The position numbers were made by a program, and so were the translations under genes. 22,923 nt of DNA, from positions 1-22,923 of the IMG/VR virus record IMGVR_UViG_3300006340_000613; one strand, written 5' to 3'. Under the pieces are notes generated by a model, which had not been told where the DNA came from, made no database searches, and saw only the letters and a list, made by a program, of their open reading frames with translations. Position 1 is the first letter of the stretch; each line of letters begins with the position of its first letter. Below are positions 7,645 to 13,044 of this stretch, one piece after another. The DNA comes from a virus.

Positions 7645-8219
7645 TTTTTAAACTCCTTGTCCATAAATGGCTCTAGTGATGATTTATATCCTAACCAAAC
7701 AATAGTAGCTCTAAACCCATTTTTAATATATTTCATTTCCCATTTTGTAAATTCTTCTGGAACTGGTAATACTTGATTTATTTTTGGTAATTTTTCATCC
7801 CCATAATAAAGTTCATATCCTAAATAATCATATTTATCCTTTGTAAGAACAGGTCGTTTTCTAGTCATCTGTGCTAATTTATTATTTTGGTCTCTAGTAA
7901 CCACAATAGTTTTTCTGCATTCAAAAAAAAGGGCCTCAAACTTTTTATAATCATTAAACAATTCAGTATCCATTATATATTTCATAATAGTTTGTGGTGA
8001 TAGATAATGGTCATTTGTATATCTTTTATCTGGTGTTGTTGCTCCAGGTTCTGTAGAAAGACCTGTCTTAACAGGATATGTATCAAAAACCATTTGATAA
8101 AATGTCCTAGAGATTGCTCTTTCAATGTGTTCATTCATACCAGGCTTCCATCTATATAAACTAGCTTTTGCAAAATCCCAAGCAGTTAAACAATATTCTT
8201 TTGCTTTTTCATTTATCAT
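7641..8219 (-). CDS. Unknown 192-aa protein between gp44 and gp62
   Basis: A 192-aa soluble protein I do not recognise. It begins MINEKAKEYCLTAWDFAKAS and has a mixed helix/strand composition, with a Lys/Arg-rich middle (QMTRKRPVLTKDKYDYLGYE) and a Trp-containing end (KWEMKYIKNGFRATIVWLGY). No membrane span, zinc motif or Walker motif is visible. It overlaps gp44 by 4 nt (ATGA) and its downstream neighbour by 4 nt, so it is firmly inside the replication operon. Its position may mean a replisome-related role, but this is only context. Confidence 0.85.
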   Translation of the reverse strand: MINEKAKEYCLTAWDFAKASLYRWKPGMNEHIERAISRTFYQMVFDTYPVKTGLSTEPGATTPDKRYTNDHYLSPQTIMKYIMDTELFNDYKKFEALFFECRKTIVVTRDQNNKLAQMTRKRPVLTKDKYDYLGYELYYGDEKLPKINQVLPVPEEFTKWEMKYIKNGFRATIVWLGYKSSLEPFMDKEFKK

Positions 8220-9160
8220 TTGAATTTACAATTTGCCATTACTTCGGTTAAACAAGCAACCATATTAATCTCTTGGTCTGCTACAAAAGCAGCCTTGTAT
8301 TGATACCCAGCAATAACTAAAACTGCTTGTGGTATAGATTGTGGTTGTAAATATTTGTATAGTATTTCATATACTGTTGAAAATAATGCTGATGGTTCTT
8401 TGTCTAGGTTTTGTATAACCCATTTTCTCATAGCATTAAACTCTTTGTTTTTTAAAATCGCTATAAGTTTTTTAGTATCTACTTCAGTTAAACTGAATAA
8501 TATACCACTATCAATTTTACCTCTTACTGAATATCGTTGAAGTTCATTAATAGTTCTTCTAAAGTCTGGATAATATTTTTGTATTAATTCTGCAAGTATT
8601 TTTGGATCAAACTCTATCTTTTCTTCATTTAAAATATACTGCAATCGCTTATGAAAATCACTATAAGATTTATTCTTATCACCATCTGTAATCGCAAAAT
8701 CAATAACAGTACATCTACTATGCAATTGAGGTAAAATTTTATGCTTAAAATTACAAGTAAAGATAAATCTACAATTCTTATAAAATGTTTCTATGAAAGC
8801 TCTTAATGCAGGTTGAACGGACTCTGGATTCATATAATCCGCTTCATCAATTATAACAACTTTATGACCTGCTGTTTCAGTTAAAGATACAGTTGACGCA
8901 AAATTCTTAATATTATTTCTTAACGTATCTATATGGCGACCTTCATCTGATCCATTAATCATAATGTAATCAGTACCTAACTCTTCACATAAGGCACGTG
9001 CTACAGTAGTCTTACCTGTACCTGCTGTACCTGATAATAATAAGTTTGGGATTTCTTTTTTATTTAGAAACTGTTTAAAAGTTTCTTTTAGTTCATTGGT
9101 TAAAATACAATCTTCAATTTTTCTTGGTCTGTATTTTTCAACCCATAAATTTTCTGCCAT
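8216..9160 (-). CDS. 44: Clamp-loader large subunit, AAA+ ATPase (T4 gp44)
   Basis: AAA+ ATPase that opens and loads the gp45 clamp at primer ends. It starts MAENLWVEKYRPRKIEDCIL, the typical clamp-loader box. Walker A is GTAGTGKT (44-51), Walker B is VVIIDEAD (101-108), and the SRC arginine-finger motif is at 148-150. At 314 aa it is close to T4 gp44 (319 aa). A ribosome site AAGGTGA lies about 7 nt before the ATG. It follows gp45 with a 42-aa membrane-protein gene between them and overlaps the next gene by 4 nt. Confidence 0.97.
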   Translation of the reverse strand: MAENLWVEKYRPRKIEDCILTNELKETFKQFLNKKEIPNLLLSGTAGTGKTTVARALCEELGTDYIMINGSDEGRHIDTLRNNIKNFASTVSLTETAGHKVVIIDEADYMNPESVQPALRAFIETFYKNCRFIFTCNFKHKILPQLHSRCTVIDFAITDGDKNKSYSDFHKRLQYILNEEKIEFDPKILAELIQKYYPDFRRTINELQRYSVRGKIDSGILFSLTEVDTKKLIAILKNKEFNAMRKWVIQNLDKEPSALFSTVYEILYKYLQPQSIPQAVLVIAGYQYKAAFVADQEINMVACLTEVMANCKFK

Positions 9161-9176
9161 AATATATTCACCTTTT

Positions 9177-9305
9177 TCATATAATCAACCCTATCAATAC
9201 TCCTATTATAATACCTTCCAACCAAAATGCCCACCTGTGTGAACCTCTTGCTGTATGTTTTTTAATGAAAGTAATTGTCCAATCTTTTGGTTCAGTTATT
9301 AACAT
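9177..9305 (-). CDS. 42-aa single-span membrane protein between gp45 and gp44
   Basis: A short frame from ATG 9305-9303 to TGA 9179-9177. The protein begins MLITEPKDWTITFIKKHTAR, continues with a Trp-rich junction (HRWAFWLEG) and ends in one hydrophobic segment, IIIGVLIGLII, at about 32-42. It begins 4 nt after the gp45 stop and ends 16 nt before the gp44 start, filling the gap between the two genes. The upstream ribosome site is weak (GTGAG about 10 nt away), so coupling to gp45 translation is likely. Function unknown; supported by position, spacing and membrane composition only. Confidence 0.6.
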   Translation of the reverse strand: MLITEPKDWTITFIKKHTARGSHRWAFWLEGIIIGVLIGLII

Positions 9306-9309
9306 ATAA

Positions 9310-9975
9310 TTAAAACTCACTATCTGGTTCTAATGCTATCCAATATTGTATTGGTTTAGTTCTATTAACAAAATGACTTATTCTTTTGCTAGAAATTGCA
9401 ATGTCATAATCACCATCTATTATCTTTAAATTTTCTGCCTTAAAGTATGCAACAAATTTTTTATCTGTTGTTCCTATAACAGCAGAATAATCGTTAGATG
9501 TTTTATTCTTTTTATCAGTTGCAATTAATGTAATATTTTTACCATCACCTTTTACTGCAATATCTGGTAAATTCAATGTAAGAATTCCTTTATTTAAATC
9601 TGCAAGATTCTTGTTCTTTAATGTAAATGTTACATACTTATCAGGCATACTAATACCTTTTTCTGGATGAACAATTAGTGACTTATCTGCAAAGAAATAT
9701 TTAACGGATTGTCTTGAATTGGAATCTGAAATAACCAAATTACTTGTACCATTGAATTTTATATCTGATTTTGTAAACAATTCAATCGCCCTTAAAAATT
9801 CTGGCAAATCATATATCGCAAATTCTTGCTCAAACTTATTGTCAATGTCTGCTTCGGCAAGAATATTCTTTAAAGTAGATATTGTTTGTAATCTTTTTCC
9901 TGGTTTAACTAAAATATTTTTATTAATTTCAGAAAAGTTTTTTAAGATTGCAACTGTATTTGTTGATAAATTCAT
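9310..9975 (-). CDS. 45: Sliding clamp (T4 gp45)
   Basis: Trimeric DNA clamp that gives the polymerase processivity and, in T4, also activates late transcription. The N-terminus MNLSTNTVAILKNFSEINKN closely resembles T4 gp45 (MKLSKDTTALLKNFATIN as I recall), with FAIYDLPEFLRAIELF near 53-68 and the ending YWIALEPDSEF. Length is 221 aa against 228 in T4. A strong ribosome site GGAGG stands 7 nt before the ATG. It is the first gene of the long replication operon and has its own upstream region of tandem pentamers and promoter-like boxes. Confidence 0.97.
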   Translation of the reverse strand: MNLSTNTVAILKNFSEINKNILVKPGKRLQTISTLKNILAEADIDNKFEQEFAIYDLPEFLRAIELFTKSDIKFNGTSNLVISDSNSRQSVKYFFADKSLIVHPEKGISMPDKYVTFTLKNKNLADLNKGILTLNLPDIAVKGDGKNITLIATDKKNKTSNDYSAVIGTTDKKFVAYFKAENLKIIDGDYDIAISSKRISHFVNRTKPIQYWIALEPDSEF

Positions 9976-9989
9976 ATCAAATCCTCCAT

Positions 9990-9997
9990 AATTTATA
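9990..9997 (-). promoter_or_regulatory. T4 late-promoter-like box upstream of gp45
   Basis: The minus strand reads TATAAATT, seven of eight bases of the T4 late consensus TATAAATA, 14 nt upstream of the gp45 start and directly against the pentamer repeats. The distance to the ATG leaves room for a short leader containing GGAGG. In this AT-rich context a chance match is quite possible. Confidence 0.35.
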
Positions 9998-10022
9998 ATA
10001 CTATACTATACTATTCTATTCT
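9998..10022 (-). repeat. Five tandem AG(A/T)AT pentamers upstream of gp45
   Basis: On the minus strand the 25 bases are AGAAT, AGAAT, AGTAT, AGTAT, AGTAT without interruption, directly followed by TATAAATT. The array lies between a TTGACA box (10031-10026) and the gp45 ribosome site. It creates several overlapping -10-like hexamers (TATAGT, TAGTAT). It could be a protein-binding array or a simple slippage repeat. Confidence 0.7.
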
Positions 10023-10031
10023 AAATGTCAA
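10003..10031 (-). promoter_or_regulatory. Sigma70-like promoter for the gp45 operon
   Basis: TTGACA at 10031-10026 (perfect -35) is followed by a 17-nt spacer and TAGTAT at 10008-10003 (four of six -10 matches). The -35 box includes the TGA stop of the peroxiredoxin gene. The -10 choice is uncertain because the pentamer repeats offer several shifted TATAGT hexamers. Confidence 0.45.
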
Positions 10032-10552
10032 TGTTGTATGAGTTTCAAAATATTCTCTGGATCCGTATCTCCATATGGATCCATATCACTACCTCTATCA
10101 TTAATGCCTGGTTCTTCAAACCATTTTTCAATCTTTCCATCGTTAGCAATGAAAGCATATCTCCACGCTCTCATACCAAACCCTAGGTGTGTCTTATTAA
10201 TCAACATACCCATACGTCTAGTAAAATGACCATTGCCATCTGGCAACATCTTAACTTTGGTAACATTAAGTTCATCTGCCCAAGCGTTCATTACAAATGA
10301 ATCGTTTACTGATAAACAATAAACCTCATCTATACCTCTTAACTTAAACTCTTCATAGAGTCTTTCAAAGTTAGGTAGTTGTTTTCCTGAACACGTTGGA
10401 GTAAATGCACCTGGTAATGAAAATACTAAAACCTTTTTATTACTAAAAATGTCTTTTGTACTTAAATTTTTAAACTCACCAGAGACTCGTTCCTTGAATA
10501 CCACATCTGGTATTGTTGGAATATCTTGCCATCTAGTTATATCTTTAATCAT
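10028..10552 (-). CDS. Peroxiredoxin (Prx5-like)
   Basis: A 174-aa thiol peroxidase of the AhpC/TSA superfamily that reduces hydrogen peroxide or alkyl peroxides. The active site is PGAFTPTCS (47-55), with peroxidatic C54 and T51; R131 in WRYAFI is the likely conserved arginine. The family segment VNDSFVMNAWADEL (82-95) places it in the Prx5 group. A resolving cysteine is not obvious (C79 is the only other cysteine), so it may be a 1-Cys enzyme recycled by host thiols. No ribosome site precedes the ATG, and the -10 box ends only 6 nt upstream, so the mRNA appears leaderless. It probably protects the infected cell, in sunlit water, from oxidants; that role is inferred. Confidence 0.96.
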   Translation of the reverse strand: MIKDITRWQDIPTIPDVVFKERVSGEFKNLSTKDIFSNKKVLVFSLPGAFTPTCSGKQLPNFERLYEEFKLRGIDEVYCLSVNDSFVMNAWADELNVTKVKMLPDGNGHFTRRMGMLINKTHLGFGMRAWRYAFIANDGKIEKWFEEPGINDRGSDMDPYGDTDPENILKLIQH

Positions 10553-10558
10553 AGTGTT

Positions 10559-10587
10559 AATATAACACCAAATCTGATTAATGTCAA
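10559..10587 (-). promoter_or_regulatory. Sigma70-like promoter for peroxiredoxin
   Basis: TTGACA (10587-10582, perfect), a 17-nt spacer and TATATT (10564-10559, five of six). The -35 box begins 6 nt after the stop codon of the upstream gene. Six bases separate the -10 from the A of the peroxiredoxin ATG at 10552, which is the usual distance to a transcription start. Confidence 0.65.
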
Positions 10588-10593
10588 TGTTGG

Positions 10594-10980
10594 TTACTCA
10601 ACAGGACAAGTAGGATTCTCTTTCAAGTCTATAATAGTAGCATTTGCTGTAACCAATTGGTCTGCTAATTGATTCACTACTGATTCTGTTGTCTGTAATT
10701 CAGCTTTAAATACCGCTAATTCATTATCGGATGCTAGTAATACATCACGAATTGATACTAATTCAAGTTCATATGATTTTACTGTACCTTCTAATAATGT
10801 AATAGTATCCAAGTATTCTGTTTCTACAGCTGAAATACCTACTTCAGCGTTTTCTAGTTCTGCTTGTAATCCATTAATATCACTTTTTTGGTCTATAGTA
10901 ACAAATAGCAATGCAAGTATAGCAACAAATGCCGCTATCCCTACACCTGATATCTTATTTTTTATATCTTTTATTTTCAT
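10594..10980 (-). CDS. Membrane-anchored coiled-coil protein (possible i-spanin)
   Basis: A 128-aa protein with a short basic N-terminus (MKIKDIKNKISG), one membrane helix at about 12-28 (GVGIAAFVAILALLFVTI), and a roughly 90-residue, acidic, heptad-like helical region ending NPTCPVE. The N-in, C-out layout with a periplasmic coiled coil is that of Rz-type inner-membrane spanins, which help disrupt the outer membrane at lysis. It overlaps the upstream lipoprotein gene by 4 nt (ATGA), which also fits a spanin pair, although the order is reversed compared with Rz/Rz1. Other possible roles include superinfection exclusion. I recognise no family by sequence. Confidence 0.8.
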   Translation of the reverse strand: MKIKDIKNKISGVGIAAFVAILALLFVTIDQKSDINGLQAELENAEVGISAVETEYLDTITLLEGTVKSYELELVSIRDVLLASDNELAVFKAELQTTESVVNQLADQLVTANATIIDLKENPTCPVE

Positions 10981-11186
10981 TTCTTATCCTTATCCTTATC
11001 AATTAATTCGCAAGTAATCTCATCTGCTTGTAACCCAGCATTACCATCAAATATCCATACGTAAGAATAGTGAACCTGGTCACCTTTTTCTACGCATTTT
11101 TTACCGAATGCTATGCTTGGATTTTTTATGCTTGAACAAGCGTTTAAGAGAATCAAACTCATTAAAATCACTAATATTTTATTCAT
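10977..11186 (-). CDS. Small predicted lipoprotein (possible o-spanin)
   Basis: The frame is open from an ATG at 11216, but the ATG at 11186 is favoured because GAGGA stands 5 nt before it and it begins a standard signal peptide. The 69-aa product starts MNKILVILMSLILLNACSSI; the lipobox LNAC puts the lipid on C17. The mature part is about 53 aa with two more cysteines (C31, C49) and a lysine/aspartate-rich tail (DKDKDKK). It is not proline rich, unlike many Rz1 proteins. It is the first gene after a consensus promoter and is coupled to the membrane coiled-coil gene. Its start region matches a RegA site I remember from T4 gene 44. Confidence 0.8.
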   Translation of the reverse strand: MNKILVILMSLILLNACSSIKNPSIAFGKKCVEKGDQVHYSYVWIFDGNAGLQADEITCELIDKDKDKK

Positions 11187-11198
11187 AATTTCCTCATT
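11183..11198 (-). promoter_or_regulatory. Possible RegA operator at the lipoprotein start codon
   Basis: The mRNA-sense bases AATGAGGAAATTATGA cover the ribosome site and start codon. As I recall, this is the same as the RegA recognition element at T4 gene 44. RegA is encoded in this window, so the site could be a target; the match is from memory and unverified. Confidence 0.4.
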
Positions 11199-11204
11199 TG
11201 TTTT

Positions 11205-11233
11205 ATTATATATCAATAGTATTTATATGTCAA
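11205..11233 (-). promoter_or_regulatory. Consensus sigma70 promoter with embedded late-promoter box
   Basis: TTGACA (11233-11228), a 17-nt spacer, TATAAT (11210-11205): every base of both hexamers and the spacer length equal the sigma70 consensus. The spacer itself contains TATAAATA at 11227-11220, the full T4 late-promoter consensus. It lies just after the hsp20 terminator and leads into the lipoprotein gene. Confidence 0.85.
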
Positions 11234-11243
11234 TGCTAGGCGC

Positions 11244-11277
11244 TAAAAAAAATAGCGGCGGTTTTACCCGCCACTAT
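11244..11277 (-). terminator. Intrinsic terminator of hsp20
   Basis: On the minus strand, ATAGTGGCGG and CCGCCGCTAT form a 10-bp stem (one G-T wobble) with a six-base GTAAAA loop, followed directly by eight T residues. It starts 14 nt after the hsp20 stop. It is the clearest terminator in the window and separates hsp20 from the next promoter. Confidence 0.92.
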
Positions 11278-11291
11278 CTATGTCTATGTTA

Positions 11292-11741
11292 TTATTTAAC
11301 TTGTATTGTTTTAAGTTTCTTTTCTTCTGGAATAATCTTCTCCATAGAAACTCTTAACAGACCATCTTTCAGTTCTGCACCAGTGACATTTACATCATTG
11401 GCAATTGTGAAAGACCGTTTGAACATCCTTTTAGATATTCCTCTATAAAGAGTACCGCCATTGTCTTCTACCTCTTTTTCAGCCTCGTCTTTAACTGATT
11501 CGATAGTCAACATACCATCCTCTACATTTACATTAATGTCTTTTTTATTGAATCCTGCTAATGCAACTTCAATATCGTAAGTATTCTTACCAGACTTAAC
11601 TATATTGTATGGTGGGTAAGACGGTTGTATATCGGATATAAAATCGTCATCAAACATTGATTGAAAATTATCAAACATTGAATCGAATCCAACCGATATT
11701 GGTCTTAACCTGTTAAAAATAGATAATGCTTTATTGGTCAT
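11292..11741 (-). CDS. Hsp20 / alpha-crystallin small heat-shock protein
   Basis: A 149-aa small heat-shock chaperone that binds unfolding proteins without ATP. The alpha-crystallin domain spans about 45-140: YPPYNIVKSGKNTYDIEVAL, then GFNKKDINVNVEDGMLTIE, and the family signature ELKDGLLRVSMEK at 123-135. The C-terminal KTIQVK resembles the IxI/V oligomer motif. The N-terminal arm is rich in Phe and Asp, IbpA-like. A strong AGGAGG precedes the ATG. It stands alone: a long structured leader lies upstream and a strong terminator downstream. Marine T4-like phages often carry such genes, perhaps for virion assembly. Confidence 0.96.
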   Translation of the reverse strand: MTNKALSIFNRLRPISVGFDSMFDNFQSMFDDDFISDIQPSYPPYNIVKSGKNTYDIEVALAGFNKKDINVNVEDGMLTIESVKDEAEKEVEDNGGTLYRGISKRMFKRSFTIANDVNVTGAELKDGLLRVSMEKIIPEEKKLKTIQVK

Positions 11742-11775
11742 AAAAACCTCCTTTATTAAGCAAAGTTATCGTTTT

Positions 11776-11797
11776 GTGAGCCCTTAATGGCACTCAC
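11776..11797 (-). other. Hairpin just upstream of the hsp20 ribosome site
   Basis: GTGAG, a bulged T, then GCC pair with GGC and CTCAC around a five- or six-base ATTAAG loop. No U-tract follows, so it is not a normal terminator; it lies 22 nt upstream of the AGGAGG. Confidence 0.55.
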
Positions 11798-11804
11798 TAC
11801 TACA

Positions 11805-11841
11805 CTACTTATATATGTATTAATTTACAATATACAAGTAG
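11805..11841 (-). other. Long AU-rich hairpin in the hsp20 leader
   Basis: A 12-bp stem (CTACTTGTATAT with ATATATAAGTAG, one G-U wobble) extends through a bulged base into GTA/TAC around an AATTAA loop. It is the longest stem in the window. It could be a stable RNA element or an RNase-processing site. Confidence 0.65.
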
Positions 11842-12057
11842 CGCCGCCAGTTTTGTTTTTAAGTGTATGAAACTGACAAAACCTCACTCGTAGTGCCCAC
11901 TTTCGTGTGACCTTCTATAGGTTTTAGAGTCTCCCCAAACTCCTACAAAACTCATAATTCATTGAGGTTTTGTTAAAGTAGACCTCAAACTACTACCAGT
12001 TTTGATAACTTAATATCGGGTCTGGCCATCCCTTCCACGCCCCAGGTCTTATGAATT

Positions 12058-12092
12058 GCCTGGTATAGTATATTTATTATCAAAGCACAGGC
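12058..12092 (-). other. Intergenic stem with late-promoter-like box downstream of bS21
   Basis: GCCTG (12092-12088) and CAGGC (12062-12058) frame a 25-base AT-rich loop that contains AATAAATA at 12078-12071, seven of eight bases of the T4 late consensus. This is the only promoter-like signal I found for hsp20; no matching -35/-10 pair is evident. It starts 18 nt after the bS21 stop and has no U-tract. Confidence 0.35.
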
Positions 12093-12109
12093 ACGGAAAT
12101 GCTTAAATT

Positions 12110-12313
12110 CTATAATTTGTCTTGTATTAACTTCTGTTTCTTTTTCCAGTTCTTAATACCTTCTTTTTTCGCTTCACGTTTAATGAAAGATGGTTTTCTG
12201 TAATATTGTCTTTCTCTATACTCTTTCAATATGCCAGCTTTAAGTATTTTCTTTTTAAGTACTCTCATTGCCTTCTCTACATTACCGTGTCTTACTTCTA
12301 CTGTTATTGTCAT
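12110..12313 (-). CDS. rpsU: Ribosomal protein bS21 homologue
   Basis: A 67-aa, very basic protein of the bS21 family, the small-subunit protein near the mRNA exit/anti-Shine-Dalgarno region. The N-terminus MTITVEVRHGNVEKAMRVLK and the helical block YRERQYYRKPSFIKREAKKE match bacterial S21. It overlaps the zinc-ribbon gene as ATGA, with no strong ribosome site, so it is probably made by re-initiation. Phage S21 proteins are known in SAR11-type phages and are thought to enter host ribosomes and shift initiation toward phage mRNAs; the effect here is inferred. Confidence 0.95.
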   Translation of the reverse strand: MTITVEVRHGNVEKAMRVLKKKILKAGILKEYRERQYYRKPSFIKREAKKEGIKNWKKKQKLIQDKL

Positions 12314-12882
12314 AACTTATCACTATATTGTGTACCACATCTTTGACAAATACCCCACGCTGGAATGTGTGGTGTATTATCTAAACATTTACTACACAAA
12401 ATAAATTTTCCTTCCTTTAAAAAATTAACATTACCTGAATTATACTCTTCCTTTAATAAATCTTTTAAAGGTTCTGATAAATTTTCAGCTTTAATTCTTT
12501 CACCTACTGCATTATCTTTTGCTTCTTCAGCAACTCTTTTTTCTGCTTCATAAATTATCTTATGAGTATCTGTAGTAGACTCTTCCTTCCAACCTTCTGC
12601 TCTAATTTTATCCATTTCTTTTCTAACATATTCTTGTTGTCTGGATTGTTTTAAATCTTCTGCTAATTCTTCTTTTTGTTCCTGAAACTGGTCTTTATTT
12701 TGTGCTATTCTTGCTGGTAATACTTTAGTTATATTACAATAGGTACAACATACATCACTATATAGTTGAGTTACTTTATCATCACTATCATTTTTTCCAA
12801 GTGGTGTTGGATTATGGTAGTCCATACCATTATCAATTTCAATCTTGCATATACAACACTTCATTTGTTCTGTAGCTATCAT
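12310..12882 (-). CDS. Unknown protein with two zinc-ribbon-like ends
   Basis: A 190-aa protein with likely metal sites at both ends. At the N-terminus, C9/C10 and C12 plus C45/C46 and C49 (MKCCICK and DVCCTYCN) could form one site. At the C-terminus, C163, C166, C179 and C182 (CSKC and CQRC) form a classical four-cysteine ribbon. The middle (about 60-150) is charged, helical and coiled-coil-like (QFQEQKEELAEDLKQSRQQE). No catalytic motif is seen. It sits between a 52-aa membrane protein and bS21, overlapping bS21 by 4 nt. A nucleic-acid or ribosome binding role is possible but unproven. The ribosome site is weak. Confidence 0.85.
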   Translation of the reverse strand: MIATEQMKCCICKIEIDNGMDYHNPTPLGKNDSDDKVTQLYSDVCCTYCNITKVLPARIAQNKDQFQEQKEELAEDLKQSRQQEYVRKEMDKIRAEGWKEESTTDTHKIIYEAEKRVAEEAKDNAVGERIKAENLSEPLKDLLKEEYNSGNVNFLKEGKFILCSKCLDNTPHIPAWGICQRCGTQYSDKL

Positions 12883-12883
12883 A

Positions 12884-13042
12884 TTAAAATATCTTTATTA
12901 TAATTATTGTTTGCATAATTAACAAAATAATTGGAAGTATAGTTCTAATTAATTCCATTGTATGATTATATTTGTCTAAAAATCTTTCCAACTTATTTCT
13001 CTTACTTTGTTTCTTCATATATTCGCCATAAAAATCTTTCAT
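12884..13042 (-). CDS. 52-aa single-span membrane protein
   Basis: A short frame from ATG 13042-13040 to TAA 12886-12884. The product starts with a charged, basic part (MKDFYGEYMKKQSKRNKLER) and ends in one hydrophobic helix from about 31 to 52 (LIRTILPIILLIMQTIIIIK and IF). An AAGGAGG site 10 nt upstream lies within the end of the 2H phosphoesterase gene. The stop is 1 nt from the next start. Tight packing and the ribosome site support a real gene; function unknown. Basic N-terminus suggests N-in orientation. Confidence 0.68.
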   Translation of the reverse strand: MKDFYGEYMKKQSKRNKLERFLDKYNHTMELIRTILPIILLIMQTIIIIKIF

Positions 13043-13044
13043 TA

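Larger units (their letters stand above)
11742..12057 (-). promoter_or_regulatory. Long structured noncoding leader of hsp20
   Basis: This stretch has no supportable gene on either strand. Read on the minus strand it holds many stems: TTGAGGT/ACCTCAA (11988-11962), which competes with CAAAACCTC/GAGTTTTG (11972-11946); GTTTTGT/ACAAAAC (11882-11850); a 12-bp stem CTACTTGTATAT/ATATATAAGTAG (11841-11805); and GTGAGTGCC/GGCTCAC (11797-11776). The last part (11775-11742) can fold over the ribosome site. It could be a regulatory leader, a processed small RNA or both. I saw no tRNA and no riboswitch I know. Confidence 0.55.

Noticed and set aside
11985-12029. 14-codon frame (ATG GCC AGA ...) in the hsp20 leader
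   Set aside because: The purine-rich stretch touches the ATG with no usable spacing, the peptide is short and featureless, and the region looks structural.
11742-12109. tRNA or tmRNA in the noncoding region
   Set aside because: No acceptor stem, T-loop or anticodon-arm pattern could be assembled on either strand.
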